Shown here piece by piece: positions 32,836-42,637 of a stretch of 64,000 bases of DNA (positions are counted from its first letter, which is position 1; each line of letters opens with the position of its first letter). Both the position numbers and the translations under genes were made by a program. Below the pieces are notes generated by a model. That model was not told the DNA's origin and did no database searches. It worked only from the letters and a program-made list of their open reading frames with translations. Source of the stretch: Bin55 sp965203735 (GTDB lineage Bacteria; Pseudomonadota; Gammaproteobacteria; Pseudomonadales; Azotimanducaceae); contig OZ241909.1 of NCBI GenBank assembly GCA_965203735.1, positions 2,914,001-2,978,000 on the forward strand. Direction: 5' to 3'.

Positions 32836-33740
32836 ATCCTCGTCACTTTCTAAGTCTGTTCGACTTAGCACCCTCTGACCTCAAGCGGATCGTACGTCGC
32901 GGAATCGAACTCAAGCAATTGCAGGGACAGCGTAAGGAACACCAGACCTGCTCTGGATATCTGCTTGGAATGATCTTTGAACTGAGTTCCACACGCACAC
33001 GAGTGGCTTTTGAAGCCGGAATGTATCAATTGGGAGGCTCGTCGATCTTTCTCAGTCCGGTGGACACTCAACTGGGTCGAGGTGAGCCAATTGAAGACAC
33101 TGCACGGGTACTGTCGCGAATGGTGGACATCGTCATGATTCGCGCAAAGAAACATGAGACGATTGCCCGTTTCGCTGAGTACTCATCCGTGCCCGTAATT
33201 AACGCCATGAGCAACACGCTTCACCCATGCCAGCTCTTGGCAGACATTCAAACTTTCGTTGAGCACCGAGGATCAATCCAAGGGAAACAAGTCGCATTTG
33301 TTGGAGACGGCTACAACATGTGCAATACCTACATCGAGGCAGCTGTTCAGTTTGATTTCGAACTTCGAGTCGCTACACCGAGAAACCATGCGCCAACAGT
33401 CCCAAGAAAAGCAACGAGTCACGTAGTTCTTCTTACCGACCCCATGGAATCCGTGGCCAATGCGGACCTTGTAGCTACTGACGTTTGGTCGTCGATGGGA
33501 CATGAGGACGACAAAGAGCGGACTAGTGCATTTGAGGGCTATCAAGTGACCAGCGAACTCTTGGACAATGCCAACAGCGACTGTATTTTTCTTCATTGTC
33601 TGCCTGCTCATCGCGGTGAGGAAGTCGATGATTTTGTACTAGACGACAGAAGATCCGTTGTTTGGGACGAAGCAGGCAATCGTCTCCACTCACAGAAAGC
33701 TCTAATGGAATTTCTACTAAAGGCAGATCGGTCGAGCTAG
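32832..33740 (+). CDS. argF: Ornithine carbamoyltransferase
   Basis: Forms citrulline from ornithine and carbamoyl phosphate; 302 aa. Carbamoyl-phosphate motif SSTRTR at about residues 50-55, ornithine-loop and HPC motif LHPCQLLADIQTF near 128, and the catalytic HCLPAHRGEEV near 257. Starts at GTG 32832, coupled to argD. Its stop overlaps the stop of the convergent ankyrin gene by three bases (CTAG). With argG at 23406-24623 the window carries three arginine-pathway genes at two sites. Confidence 0.97.
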   Translation: MNPRHFLSLFDLAPSDLKRIVRRGIELKQLQGQRKEHQTCSGYLLGMIFELSSTRTRVAFEAGMYQLGGSSIFLSPVDTQLGRGEPIEDTARVLSRMVDIVMIRAKKHETIARFAEYSSVPVINAMSNTLHPCQLLADIQTFVEHRGSIQGKQVAFVGDGYNMCNTYIEAAVQFDFELRVATPRNHAPTVPRKATSHVVLLTDPMESVANADLVATDVWSSMGHEDDKERTSAFEGYQVTSELLDNANSDCIFLHCLPAHRGEEVDDFVLDDRRSVVWDEAGNRLHSQKALMEFLLKADRSS

Positions 33741-36013
33741 TCTTCCTTTTCGTTGATTTGTTCCCAAATCCATTTGGCAAGTTCTTCATGACCGCCTGCT
33801 TGTGCCCATCCCACGGCTGTGCCGTCGAACTGCGCATCCTGAAGTGTAGGATCCGCCCCTCTAGCTAACAACAGTTCGACCAACTTGCGATCACCATTGA
33901 TCGCCGCTTGGTGGATGGCTCGCACATCGCCCCAAAGAGTCGCATTCGGATCCACCCCGGCATTTAGCAGCGCTTCAACAAATTCGCTATCACCTAAGGT
34001 GGCCGACTCGATGAATGCTTCGATGGCCGTATTGCTAGCCACATCTGCGCTTTCAAGAAACTCACTTAACTTGCCAGTGTTTCTGTTGTCTTGCATATCC
34101 ACAAGCAATTTCCAACCGTCGCTCACTTCTGCACCTGCTCTAGCAAGCTTGTGTGTCATCGCCATGGTGAGTCCCTGTTCACGGGGATGGCCGGAAGACG
34201 TCAAGAGACCGACCGTATCGTTGCCCGGTCCTCCCCGATAGGTATATGTCAACGCTCGAGCGTCGCAGCCTAAGTCGTCAATCAAGTAATCCATGATCTC
34301 CAAGACGTTGCTGGGTGTTACCTGCCTTTCACCTTCGAAACCGTTCACACCAACGTAATTCAACAATGTGCATCGATGGGGTCGTGGCGACCTGGCACAT
34401 GCGAAGTGCGGTCGACCACTGCAAATGCGCTTCAAAGTCGATACATCGCCAGCTGATATTGCAGAAGCCGCTTCTTCGAACGCATCCATTTCCGAACGAG
34501 ACAGGCAGAGGTTGGAGCGCTTCTCGCTAACTCCACCGAGAACTTCAATCATGTCTCCATCGCAGTTCAAGTCTTCAAGTGCGATATCTATCGGTGCACG
34601 GCCTGCAAAGTCCAATAGGTTCGTATCGGCACCAGCATCGACGAGAAGTTTGCACATCTCGTGATGCCCTAGCATCGCAGCACAGTGAAGTGCACCAAAT
34701 CCGTCGTAATCCACCGAATTGGGATTGATTCCACCTTCCAGCATGAGTTGCATGGCGGCAATTGACCCTCTACTCGCGGCGAGTCGAAGCCATAGGTGGT
34801 CTTCGTAGCGCCATTGATCCGGGGGCGGAAGCGAGTTGGTCATCGATTGTGCGGTGTCGGCATCTTCCGCAAAGCAGGCTCCAAACCAACGATCAATTTC
34901 GTTGCATTCATCCATCGACGCACCAATTTCCGTGAGGTACTCAGTGCACTTCGTGCGATTAAGTGCAACAGCGATTGTGAGTGGAGTTCGACCGCAAGTG
35001 TCATGCTGTGACAACGATGCACCCGCTTCGACAAGCTTCCTGCACAAAGTTGGATAACCGTTAGCAACGATGGCTTCGTGGAGAGAGCCGCCACGATAAC
35101 TGAGTGCAGTCTTGTCCCACTTGGGATCCGCACCGGCACCCAGCAGCAAGTCAGTCATTGCATTGGAACCAAGATCAATTGCGTGCGGCAGGGCATGGCA
35201 CAAATGCCACTCAGGCGGTTCTGACAGCAAGAGCATTCGCATGCTATCGACATCGTCCTCATTGACGGCGTGCCACATGGCGCAACCTTCATAGAGTGTC
35301 GGTCCGTCATCAATACTTGCACCGTTTGCTAGCAGTGCTTGGACAATCACGCGGTCTCTACTTAGCCCAATAGCTCCGCCGAGCACCGTGTGAAAACCGC
35401 GAAGAGTATCGCTTTCAAGGCAGCCAACGGAAGGGTCTGCACCTGCTTCGATCAGAGATATAGCGGTGCTCCTACGAATATCTCTTGAATTTTCAAAAGG
35501 ATTGGAGCGAACACAACATGCATACGAGAGAGCATGCCAACCTAAGGGTTCCATTCTCTCGTTAACGTCGATTTTCTTGACCCACTGAGAAGCGTTTTCA
35601 GTGCCTAACGCAATCGAGACACTCGGCGAATCTCGTAGTATGCGCTCGTCTAAATCACAAAGCCGTTGGACTTTTTCCGTGTTTCCAACGTATGCCGCCG
35701 CAATCGCAGCTCGTTCAACCGACTCAAAACCGCACTTCTCGTTTTCTTGCAGAGATTTCAAGTGTTCCCATGAATCAAAGCCAAGTTCTCTTGAAACCAA
35801 CTCACGCGCGACATCAAACACTGTCAAATTTCCGCGTTCAACGCCGAGTCTTTGTATGCGTTGCTCAAATACCCGAGCCTGCATCCTTGCGATGTGTTGA
35901 AGAGCTTCGCACCGCTTGTCGAACTCAACCTTATTGAGGGCAGCCAGTCCTTTCTCAATATGAGTGATCGGTTTTTCTTTTATTTTCAAAGTGTTAGGTG
36001 CCGGAGACGACAA
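33737..36013 (-). CDS. Large ankyrin-repeat protein
   Basis: 758 aa, cytoplasmic by appearance (no signal peptide or membrane helix). An N-terminal helical domain of about 90 residues (including FDVARELVSRELGFDSWEHLK, also seen at the head of other bacterial ankyrin proteins) is followed by many ankyrin units. Clear ones include DTCGRTPLTIAVALNR, DYDGFGALHCAAMLGHHEM with LLVDAGADTNLLD, and a final WGDVRAIHQAAINGD with LLARGADPTLQD. Degenerate units fill the rest. TTG start at 36013; no good ribosome-binding site. Function unknown; interactions with other proteins are the likely job. Confidence 0.88.
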   Translation of the reverse strand: MSSPAPNTLKIKEKPITHIEKGLAALNKVEFDKRCEALQHIARMQARVFEQRIQRLGVERGNLTVFDVARELVSRELGFDSWEHLKSLQENEKCGFESVERAAIAAAYVGNTEKVQRLCDLDERILRDSPSVSIALGTENASQWVKKIDVNERMEPLGWHALSYACCVRSNPFENSRDIRRSTAISLIEAGADPSVGCLESDTLRGFHTVLGGAIGLSRDRVIVQALLANGASIDDGPTLYEGCAMWHAVNEDDVDSMRMLLLSEPPEWHLCHALPHAIDLGSNAMTDLLLGAGADPKWDKTALSYRGGSLHEAIVANGYPTLCRKLVEAGASLSQHDTCGRTPLTIAVALNRTKCTEYLTEIGASMDECNEIDRWFGACFAEDADTAQSMTNSLPPPDQWRYEDHLWLRLAASRGSIAAMQLMLEGGINPNSVDYDGFGALHCAAMLGHHEMCKLLVDAGADTNLLDFAGRAPIDIALEDLNCDGDMIEVLGGVSEKRSNLCLSRSEMDAFEEAASAISAGDVSTLKRICSGRPHFACARSPRPHRCTLLNYVGVNGFEGERQVTPSNVLEIMDYLIDDLGCDARALTYTYRGGPGNDTVGLLTSSGHPREQGLTMAMTHKLARAGAEVSDGWKLLVDMQDNRNTGKLSEFLESADVASNTAIEAFIESATLGDSEFVEALLNAGVDPNATLWGDVRAIHQAAINGDRKLVELLLARGADPTLQDAQFDGTAVGWAQAGGHEELAKWIWEQINEKED

Positions 36014-36080
36014 AGAATATTACTTCAATATGCAAAAGATGTTTGCGATGTGTTAGGCTAATGGATCAAACTAACAAAAG

Positions 36081-36108
36081 CAAGCACAACACTCTTTTTT
36101 GGTGCTTG
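36081..36108. repeat. Inverted repeat upstream of nrdA
   Basis: CAAGCAC (36081-36087) and GTGCTTG (36102-36108) are perfect complements separated by 14 bases that include a T6 run. It lies about 90 bases before the nrdA ATG, so it could be a leader hairpin or operator. No NrdR-box pair of the usual ACAxxATATxx type is visible. Confidence 0.4.
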
Positions 36109-36195
36109 TTGGGGGAAACAAACGAGATCGGGTTGCGTAGCCACCGTAGACGTGGTCGGTGCTTGACCGGATGAGATCGTAGCCAAAAACACCAC

Positions 36196-39096
36196 ATGAA
36201 TATTGCCGGAGAAATACGCGTTATAAAACGCGATGGAAATGTTGTTGCATTTGACGGAAACAAGATTGTCGCTGCAATAACCAAAGCTTTCATAGCTGTC
36301 GAAGGCTCTGCCTATGTAACAGCTAGTTCGATTCGTGATCAGATTCAAGACCTAGCTAAAGCCGTTACGGAGCGGATTTCCAGAGGAAATCCCGACGGCG
36401 GTACCGTTGACATAGAGGATATTCAGGATCAGGTAGAGCTAGCGCTCATGCGGGGTGAATTTCACCGCATCGCCCGAGCCTACGTGATTTATCGAGAGCA
36501 ACGAGCCGCTGAACGTCGCGAACGTGAACGCCAGGAATTTCAGCTTTCGGACACAACGATTAGCTTTGTTCGCACCGATGGAACAAGAGTGCCGTTGGAG
36601 CAGGAAGTCTGGTCCGAAGTCCTTGACGAAATTTGTGGCGGTCTCTCCGATGTCGAACCGAGTCGATTGTTCGAGGAAATGGCGAGAGACGCGCACAACG
36701 ACATCACAGAGCAAGAAGTGTTTTCGTTGCTGATCATGACCGCTCGGTCTCTAATCGAAGAAGAGCCCGAGTACAGCACTGTCGCCGCTCGCATTCTGTT
36801 CATTAATCTACGCAAGGAAACACTCGAGTTCCTATTGCCAGATCAGCTACAGGTCGGTGCAAGCGTAGCGGAACCAGACATGGACGATGTGTACAAAACC
36901 GTCTTCCCTGCATTCATCCAACGCGGCATCGACTTGGGATTCCTCAATCCCGAACTCGGTCAGTTTGACTTGGATGAGCTAGCCAAAGGGCTGAAACCGG
37001 AACGTGATCGGCAGTTTGCTTACTTGGGACTGCGAACCCTTTACGATCGCTATTTCTTGCACAGCGAAAATACTCGCTTCGAACTACCTCAAGTCTTCTT
37101 CATGCGAGTCGCCATGGGACTGGCACTAGGAGAAACATATCGCGAGGAACGAGCGATAGAGTTCTACGAGACATTGTCTTCATTCAACTTCATGAGTTCC
37201 ACGCCTACCCTGTTTAATTCCGGCACAGTTCGATCGCAGTTGTCATCATGCTATATATCTACGGTGCCCGATGATCTTGAGGGAATTTACAACTCAATAC
37301 ACGACAATGCGATGCTTTCCAAGTGGGCTGGAGGCTTGGGTAATGACTGGACCCGCGTTCGAGCGCTTGGCGCATACATTCGAGGCACGAACGGTAAATC
37401 CCAAGGCGTCGTCCCGTTCCTCAAAGTCGTTAATGACACGGCCGTTGCGGTCAATCAGGGAGGAAAACGTAGAGGAGCCGTTTGCTCCTACCTAGAGTCC
37501 TGGCATCTTGATATTGAGGAATTTCTCGAGCTTCGAAAGAACACGGGAGATGACCGGCGGCGCACACCCGACATGCATACCGCAAATTGGATCCCTGATT
37601 TGTTCATGGAACGAGTCCACCAAAGAGAATCCTGGACGCTGTTCTCTCCGCACGACGTGCCCGAACTGCATGAACTATACGGCAACGAGTTTCGAGTGGC
37701 ATACGAAAATGCGGAGGCTCGGGCTCGGGCTGGAACTATCAAACAGTTCAAAGTTGTGGACGCTGTTGAGCTGTGGAGAAAGATGCTCACGGCGTTGTTC
37801 GAGACTGGTCACGCATGGATTACTTTCAAGGATCCGATCAACTTAAGATCGCCACAACAACACGCCGGAGTGATTCACTCTTCCAATCTCTGCACTGAAA
37901 TAACGCTAAATACTTCTGACGACGAAATTGCCGTTTGCAATCTCGGTTCGATCAATCTTTCGAACCACATGAGTGAGCTTGGAGAGTTGGACTACGACAA
38001 ACTTCGAACAACTGTTCGAACTGCAGTACGCATGTTAGATAACGTTATCGACATCAATTACTACGCAGTAACGACTGCTCGAAATTCCAACGCTCGTCAC
38101 CGACCGATCGGATTGGGCTTGATGGGTTTCCAAGACGCATTGTTTAAGAAGAGAGTTCCCTATAGCAGTCCTGCGGCCGTGCAATTCGCCGACAATTCGA
38201 TGGAGGCAATATCCTATTTCGCGATAGAAGCTTCATCGGATCTTGCCCAAGAGCGAGGTACATACCACACCTACGAGGGATCACTTTGGCAACAAGGCAT
38301 CCTGCCACTTGACTCACTCAAGAGACTTCAAGATGAACGGAACAACACCGAGTATTGCGAATTCGACACTTCGGCTACGATGGACTGGGACACTTTACGT
38401 GACAAGGTTGTACATCACGGAATGCGAAACTCAAACGTCATGGCTATCGCCCCCACGGCGACTATTGCAAACATTACAGGAGTCACGCAATCCATAGAAC
38501 CGACTCACTTGAACTTGTTTGTGAAAGCAAACCTCTCGGGTGATTTCACCGTCTCAAATACATACCTTATCGACGACTTGAAAAAGCTCGGTATGTGGGA
38601 TCGTGTGATGTCTGTCGAACTCAAGGCAAACAACGGCAGCGTTCAACGTATTGAACAGATCCCAGATGATCTTAGAGAGCTTTACGTGACCGCATTTGAG
38701 ATCGATCAACAATGGTTGATTGAGTGCGCTTCACGCCGTCAGAAGTGGATAGATCAGTCCCAGTCGCTAAACCTACACTGCGCCAAACCAAGCGGACCGA
38801 CGTTGGATGCAATGTATCGCAATGCATGGAGACTTGGGCTGAAAACAACCTACTACTTGCGAACACAAGCGGCATCGGACGCTGAAAAGTCGACTTTGGA
38901 TGACGATCAGTCACTTATTTCAGTTAAAGCTACTCGTCCTCTGGATGCTACTCCCGCCAACTCATCCGGGACCGAGGTCAATCAGACACAAGAACCATCC
39001 AAAGGGCAAGCTAGAGCACAAGAACAGTCCAGCATTTCAGACCCACAAGCACCGTATTGTTCATTTGACGACCCGGACTGCGAGGCTTGTCAATAG
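36196..39096 (+). CDS. nrdA: Ribonucleoside-diphosphate reductase alpha subunit, class Ia
   Basis: Large catalytic subunit converting NDPs to dNDPs; 966 aa. An N-terminal ATP-cone (VIKRDGNVVAFDGNKIVAAI) gives allosteric activity control. The catalytic barrel has the substrate-site cysteine region SSCYIST, NLCTEI near residue 561, and TANWIPDLFM. The C-terminal redox pair is CEAC right at the end (DPDCEACQ). The long C-terminal tail before it is Ser/Gln-rich. ATG 36196. The partner nrdB is not adjacent but 3.5 kb downstream, behind three unrelated genes. Confidence 0.97.
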   Translation: MNIAGEIRVIKRDGNVVAFDGNKIVAAITKAFIAVEGSAYVTASSIRDQIQDLAKAVTERISRGNPDGGTVDIEDIQDQVELALMRGEFHRIARAYVIYREQRAAERRERERQEFQLSDTTISFVRTDGTRVPLEQEVWSEVLDEICGGLSDVEPSRLFEEMARDAHNDITEQEVFSLLIMTARSLIEEEPEYSTVAARILFINLRKETLEFLLPDQLQVGASVAEPDMDDVYKTVFPAFIQRGIDLGFLNPELGQFDLDELAKGLKPERDRQFAYLGLRTLYDRYFLHSENTRFELPQVFFMRVAMGLALGETYREERAIEFYETLSSFNFMSSTPTLFNSGTVRSQLSSCYISTVPDDLEGIYNSIHDNAMLSKWAGGLGNDWTRVRALGAYIRGTNGKSQGVVPFLKVVNDTAVAVNQGGKRRGAVCSYLESWHLDIEEFLELRKNTGDDRRRTPDMHTANWIPDLFMERVHQRESWTLFSPHDVPELHELYGNEFRVAYENAEARARAGTIKQFKVVDAVELWRKMLTALFETGHAWITFKDPINLRSPQQHAGVIHSSNLCTEITLNTSDDEIAVCNLGSINLSNHMSELGELDYDKLRTTVRTAVRMLDNVIDINYYAVTTARNSNARHRPIGLGLMGFQDALFKKRVPYSSPAAVQFADNSMEAISYFAIEASSDLAQERGTYHTYEGSLWQQGILPLDSLKRLQDERNNTEYCEFDTSATMDWDTLRDKVVHHGMRNSNVMAIAPTATIANITGVTQSIEPTHLNLFVKANLSGDFTVSNTYLIDDLKKLGMWDRVMSVELKANNGSVQRIEQIPDDLRELYVTAFEIDQQWLIECASRRQKWIDQSQSLNLHCAKPSGPTLDAMYRNAWRLGLKTTYYLRTQAASDAEKSTLDDDQSLISVKATRPLDATPANSSGTEVNQTQEPSKGQARAQEQSSISDPQAPYCSFDDPDCEACQ

Positions 39097-39279
39097 GCAC
39101 GTCTTCCTAGCTTGAGGTCGTTGAAACGTTCAATCTAACTTGTGCTGGCACACTTGAGAGTTAGGTTGTTGCACTCTTCCTGAGTCTTAGGAATTGTGGT
39201 GTATTGGTCGGTTCGAGCTGCTCATTCCTACGATTGCTCGGAGACACCACAGTTACTGGTGTTGCCTAGATGCTTGCAC

Positions 39280-40026
39280 CTATCTCTCGTAGAAGTCTGC
39301 CCCATGTCGGTGATTCACTCCAGCGGTCATGCGAAGCAGTTCCTTCTGACGAGTTGTCATATCCACGAGCCATTCCTCGCAAAAGCCATCGTGCGGATCG
39401 CATTGGAAACGCATCCAATGGCTGTTGCGATAGTGCCCAAACATGGCAGTGCGTAGTTGTTCTGTCTTGTTTGCGCCTCCTCCATGCCAAGTCTGCCCAT
39501 GGAATATCACGACCGAACCAGCGGACAAAGTTGGCTGCATCTCGTAAGGCAGAGACAATCCAGCTGGAGGTTCGGACAGGTGGCTTTGGTGGCTGCCTGG
39601 CACAAGCCGCGTGCCGCCGTTTGCGGGAGTCAAGTCCGTCAATGCCCACACCGTATTCATCATTAGCGGGGCGTCGGGACCATATCGATGCATCTCAAGC
39701 GGTACGTCGCTGTGTAGCGTCTGCTCACCTTCCCCCGGTCTTACACATCGAGCGTTTAAGGATCCGAGGATCAAGTCTCTGCCCATCGTTTCTTCGATGT
39801 ACGGAAGTACGGCTTCGTGGTCAATCACCGACAGGAACATCGGGTCAAGCGTAACCAGGTTAGCCAGGTGTCGAGCTGTACCACGGAATCCGTGCTCGAC
39901 GCCTATACCAAAGGCATGCTCCTCGACGAAATTACGCATCGCGGTTACTGTGTCTGGCTTCAGTACATCGCGGATTACGGTGAAACCCCAGATGCTTAGC
40001 TCTGCAAGACGCTTTGGATGGGTCAT
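39280..40026 (-). CDS. Phytanoyl-CoA dioxygenase (PhyH) family protein
   Basis: Fe(II)/2-oxoglutarate-dependent oxygenase fold, 248 aa. The iron ligands are HxD in LHSDVPLE and the distal His in TWHGGGAN; the 2-oxoglutarate Arg is probably in QLRTAMFGHY. The N-terminal ELSIWGFTVIRDVL is typical of PhyH proteins. The substrate is not readable; the family includes many secondary-metabolism and lipid enzymes. I chose ATG 40026; the frame opens at 40056. It lies on the opposite strand between nrdA and nrdB. Confidence 0.85.
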   Translation of the reverse strand: MTHPKRLAELSIWGFTVIRDVLKPDTVTAMRNFVEEHAFGIGVEHGFRGTARHLANLVTLDPMFLSVIDHEAVLPYIEETMGRDLILGSLNARCVRPGEGEQTLHSDVPLEMHRYGPDAPLMMNTVWALTDLTPANGGTRLVPGSHQSHLSEPPAGLSLPYEMQPTLSAGSVVIFHGQTWHGGGANKTEQLRTAMFGHYRNSHWMRFQCDPHDGFCEEWLVDMTTRQKELLRMTAGVNHRHGADFYER

Positions 40027-40416
40027 GGATCGCTTTATTCGAGTAGTTAGGACCACCAGCGAAGATTGAAAATGAACTCTACTTGCCTCGATCTGTCAGA
40101 AGTCGTCGTGGCGACACTGAGGAGAGGTGGCAATAGGCAGCGGGAATCGAAAATTATATAAATTGGGAGGTAGCGCAATCTCCGCGTGCGGCTGGTCGTA
40201 AGCGATGCGACATTGGGCAAGAGACTAAGACTTCGGTACGGTGTTCGTGTCTTGGGTCGTTCTACATTTCATCTGTCGGTCACGCGCGCATTGTCTCGTC
40301 AATACCATGACTCTTGCCCAACTATTGGAGCAATTCAAGATAACACTTCTAGTTTATTGAGCCTTCGTTAGTCCACAAGTCCTGAGTAAGATTGAGACAT
40401 ACTCGAGGAGCCGATA
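40027..40416. other. Intergenic stretch without a recognisable gene
   Basis: About 390 bp between the divergent PhyH gene and the AbiEii-like gene. It contains an AT-rich TTATATAAATT patch (around 40156) that could serve a promoter, and no credible open frame. No AbiEi-like antitoxin gene is present, although one usually precedes abiEii. Confidence 0.6.
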
Positions 40417-41124
40417 TTGACATCAGAACCTACCAAATTACGGTTTCCTAAGGGACCACATGAGATATTGCAGCAGGGAGTCAAGATTCTTGACTCCTAT
40501 GTGGATCGAAATTCCTATGAAATAGGAGGAGGAACCGTTCTTGCCGCAAGGTGGCAACACAGACACAGCACTGACGTAGATCTGTTCATTAGTACAGATT
40601 CATATAACAAAATGTATAGACAGAACGGCGACCCACTACAAAGTACTCTTCGTGAACTCGAGCAGACTGGTCAGCTTCGTGTCATACAGCTGAATGAACA
40701 AGCACTGGTTGTAGACTTCCCCAGCCTTGGAAATTTGTCACTGGTGGCTTCTCCTACTGTGTTACCCAATCAAGAGCCACGTCAACAGGAGGAGACCACT
40801 GGCATTCATCTCGAACCTACGGAGGAGATACTAGCGAAGAAGGTAGTGTTTAGAGTAGCTAGTATTCAATGGAAAGAGAGAGATTTTTTTGACCTTGTTG
40901 TTGCAAGTAAGTGCGATTCTAAGGCCTATGCGGTGGCTTCAGATCTACTTGGCGAGGAGCATAAGAGAGACACAGCGATTGTATTGCGGGCTCGACTTTC
41001 TCGACCTTATGCTCTACAAAGAGGGAGCATCATAGAGCCGTACAACATCCATGTGGCAGAAGCTACCTGGGAGCTTGCAGCCGACCTTCTCGAGGGCAGG
41101 CAAATTGAAATACCGCATCCTTAA
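40417..41124 (+). CDS. AbiEii-like nucleotidyltransferase (toxin-family) protein
   Basis: 235 aa, nucleotidyltransferase fold of the AbiEii/AbiGii type. The core is YEIGGGTVLAARWQHRHST at about residues 34-52 followed by DVDLF, giving the two carboxylates D53 and D55. EEILAKKVVFRV and ERDFFDLVVA match later conserved parts of the family. In characterised AbiE systems this is the toxin, controlled by AbiEi encoded just upstream; here no such gene is present. Instead an unrelated 171-aa gene follows after 91 bp. Start TTG 40417 with GAGGAG a few bases upstream (CGAGGAGCCGATA). Confidence 0.78.
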   Translation: MTSEPTKLRFPKGPHEILQQGVKILDSYVDRNSYEIGGGTVLAARWQHRHSTDVDLFISTDSYNKMYRQNGDPLQSTLRELEQTGQLRVIQLNEQALVVDFPSLGNLSLVASPTVLPNQEPRQQEETTGIHLEPTEEILAKKVVFRVASIQWKERDFFDLVVASKCDSKAYAVASDLLGEEHKRDTAIVLRARLSRPYALQRGSIIEPYNIHVAEATWELAADLLEGRQIEIPHP

Positions 41125-41215
41125 TGCGCATCGCACTTTCTCTGACCTTACAAGATCCCCAAGCCGCTATGTCAAAATCTTTCGAAAGTGCTAACAGCAA
41201 AGAGGGAGGCACAAA

Positions 41216-41731
41216 GTGCTAACTCCTGCTTTTGACAAAATTTATCCTCTGTCGGCGTTCGATTACCCGGAAAATCACCAATCATTTACAGGAGGCGACC
41301 TCAAGGTAGTTGAGCTCATGTTAGGAATGTACATGGCGGGACATCGCCATCGTCCCGATGCCAACGAGCTTGTTGAGTGGGTCAAGAACCCTGATGTGCT
41401 TCAGGATTACCAATTGGGAGCACTAAGGGAATTCGTTGACTCATGGACGGGATTTGATATTTGGGTCTTCCAGTTCAACTCAGGTTGCACAATGTACGAA
41501 ATTGCGAAATCGATGAAGATAGCTGGCGCTTTTGCCCCACTGCCCGTGCACCACATAAATTCCCAAGCAATGGGCTATTGTGGGAGCGAAGACGAGCTGG
41601 ACAGTCGAGAATATATGCTTCACTTCGCCTCATTGGGAATCTCACCTCTGGATGGATGGCAAGGATTCTCCTTCGATCAGGATGCCGCCAAAATTTTGTT
41701 AGATGAACTGAACGCGTCCTCTACAACATGA
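41216..41731 (+). CDS. Unrecognised protein paired with the AbiEii-like gene
   Basis: 171 aa, acidic, soluble, no signal peptide, no known motif. The middle is rich in aromatic residues and His (GMYMAGHRHRPDANELVEWV, then SWTGFDIWVFQF). GTG 41216 has a strong GGGAGG seven bases upstream, and the gap to the nucleotidyltransferase gene is 91 bp on the same strand, so co-transcription is plausible. By position it could be an antitoxin, an accessory factor or unrelated cargo. I cannot assign a function. Confidence 0.6.
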   Translation: MLTPAFDKIYPLSAFDYPENHQSFTGGDLKVVELMLGMYMAGHRHRPDANELVEWVKNPDVLQDYQLGALREFVDSWTGFDIWVFQFNSGCTMYEIAKSMKIAGAFAPLPVHHINSQAMGYCGSEDELDSREYMLHFASLGISPLDGWQGFSFDQDAAKILLDELNASSTT

Positions 41732-42637
41732 GGGCATCACCGCGATGAACTTGGTGACCATCTACCGTGTCACCTATCTCATCTTCTAATGCCGAAGTAA
41801 GCGATTTCACTGCGTTTGATCAGGCGTGTTCGACTCTAGACTGCGATCCAACACAAGAAGTACCGTCCAATATGTAGCATGGGGCACTTGTCGTCTCGTC
41901 AAAGACACTTCATGCAACTGAGCCCCTAAATTGGCTACCCTAGCCTTAGGTAAATGTCGCTTCATCTCGGTGAGATCGTTGGGACCTATAAGTCACCTGC
42001 CAAGTGAAGCAAGTCCTCGCTTTTTTCGGATTCGCTAGTGATCTATAGCCGATATGAGTGGGGTCGGAAACTCATCGCCACAAATCTCTCCAATTTGGCG
42101 TTGAAGACCTCTGAAGCCTACAGGTTTGGCTCCATCTTTTGCGTTTCTCGTCTATCGGTCGGCAAACAAGCACGGACATGGAAACATACAGCTTCCTGGC
42201 TTCGTGCTGGAGGCAAGAAGGAGAGAAGGTGGGAGTTTTGTTCAATTACGCTCGCGTTCTTAACATTTCTCGACCGAAGCCCAGAGCTTATTGAGTAATG
42301 AAATATACATCGCTCTGGTCAGACCCATTCAACTCAAAAAATCAATCCTACAAGTAACAAACGCACAATTACCGGTTTAAATGAGCAAGTTGTGAAATTG
42401 GACTGAACAATCGACTCCTAGTCGACTAACAATCCTTGGTTCTGCATTGCGAAAATTAAGCGTCTTTGAGGGGAATCTATTTTGACAAGAATCAACCAAC
42501 TAACGGGAATTCTCGCTGCCCAGAGCATGTGCTAACAACATCGCTCGAGATCTAGAAATTCATGGGTCCATTTTGTTAACATGTCGGTTTGCTTGCTCAA
42601 AGCAAGCAATATGAGAGGACTGGGAGGAAGAATCAGA
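41732..42637. other. Long stretch without a recognisable gene upstream of nrdB
   Basis: About 900 bp with frequent stops on both strands. The longest frame (42038-42298, 86 codons) has a random-looking, basic and aromatic translation and no ribosome-binding site. A TTGACA hexamer at 42483-42488 lacks a matching -10 at 16-18 bases. No remnant of a known gene was identified. The nrdB promoter must lie here, at an unknown place. Confidence 0.6.

Noticed and set aside
36014..36195. NrdR boxes before nrdA
   Set aside because: No pair of ACAxxATATxxxTGT-type boxes is present; only an unrelated inverted repeat was found.
39270..39854. 194-codon plus-strand open frame
   Set aside because: It is antisense to the PhyH gene, whose iron-site motifs are clear; the plus-strand translation is Ser/Arg-rich and motif-free.
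42038..42298. 86-codon open frame upstream of nrdB
   Set aside because: GTG start without ribosome-binding site and a random-looking translation; not enough support for a gene.
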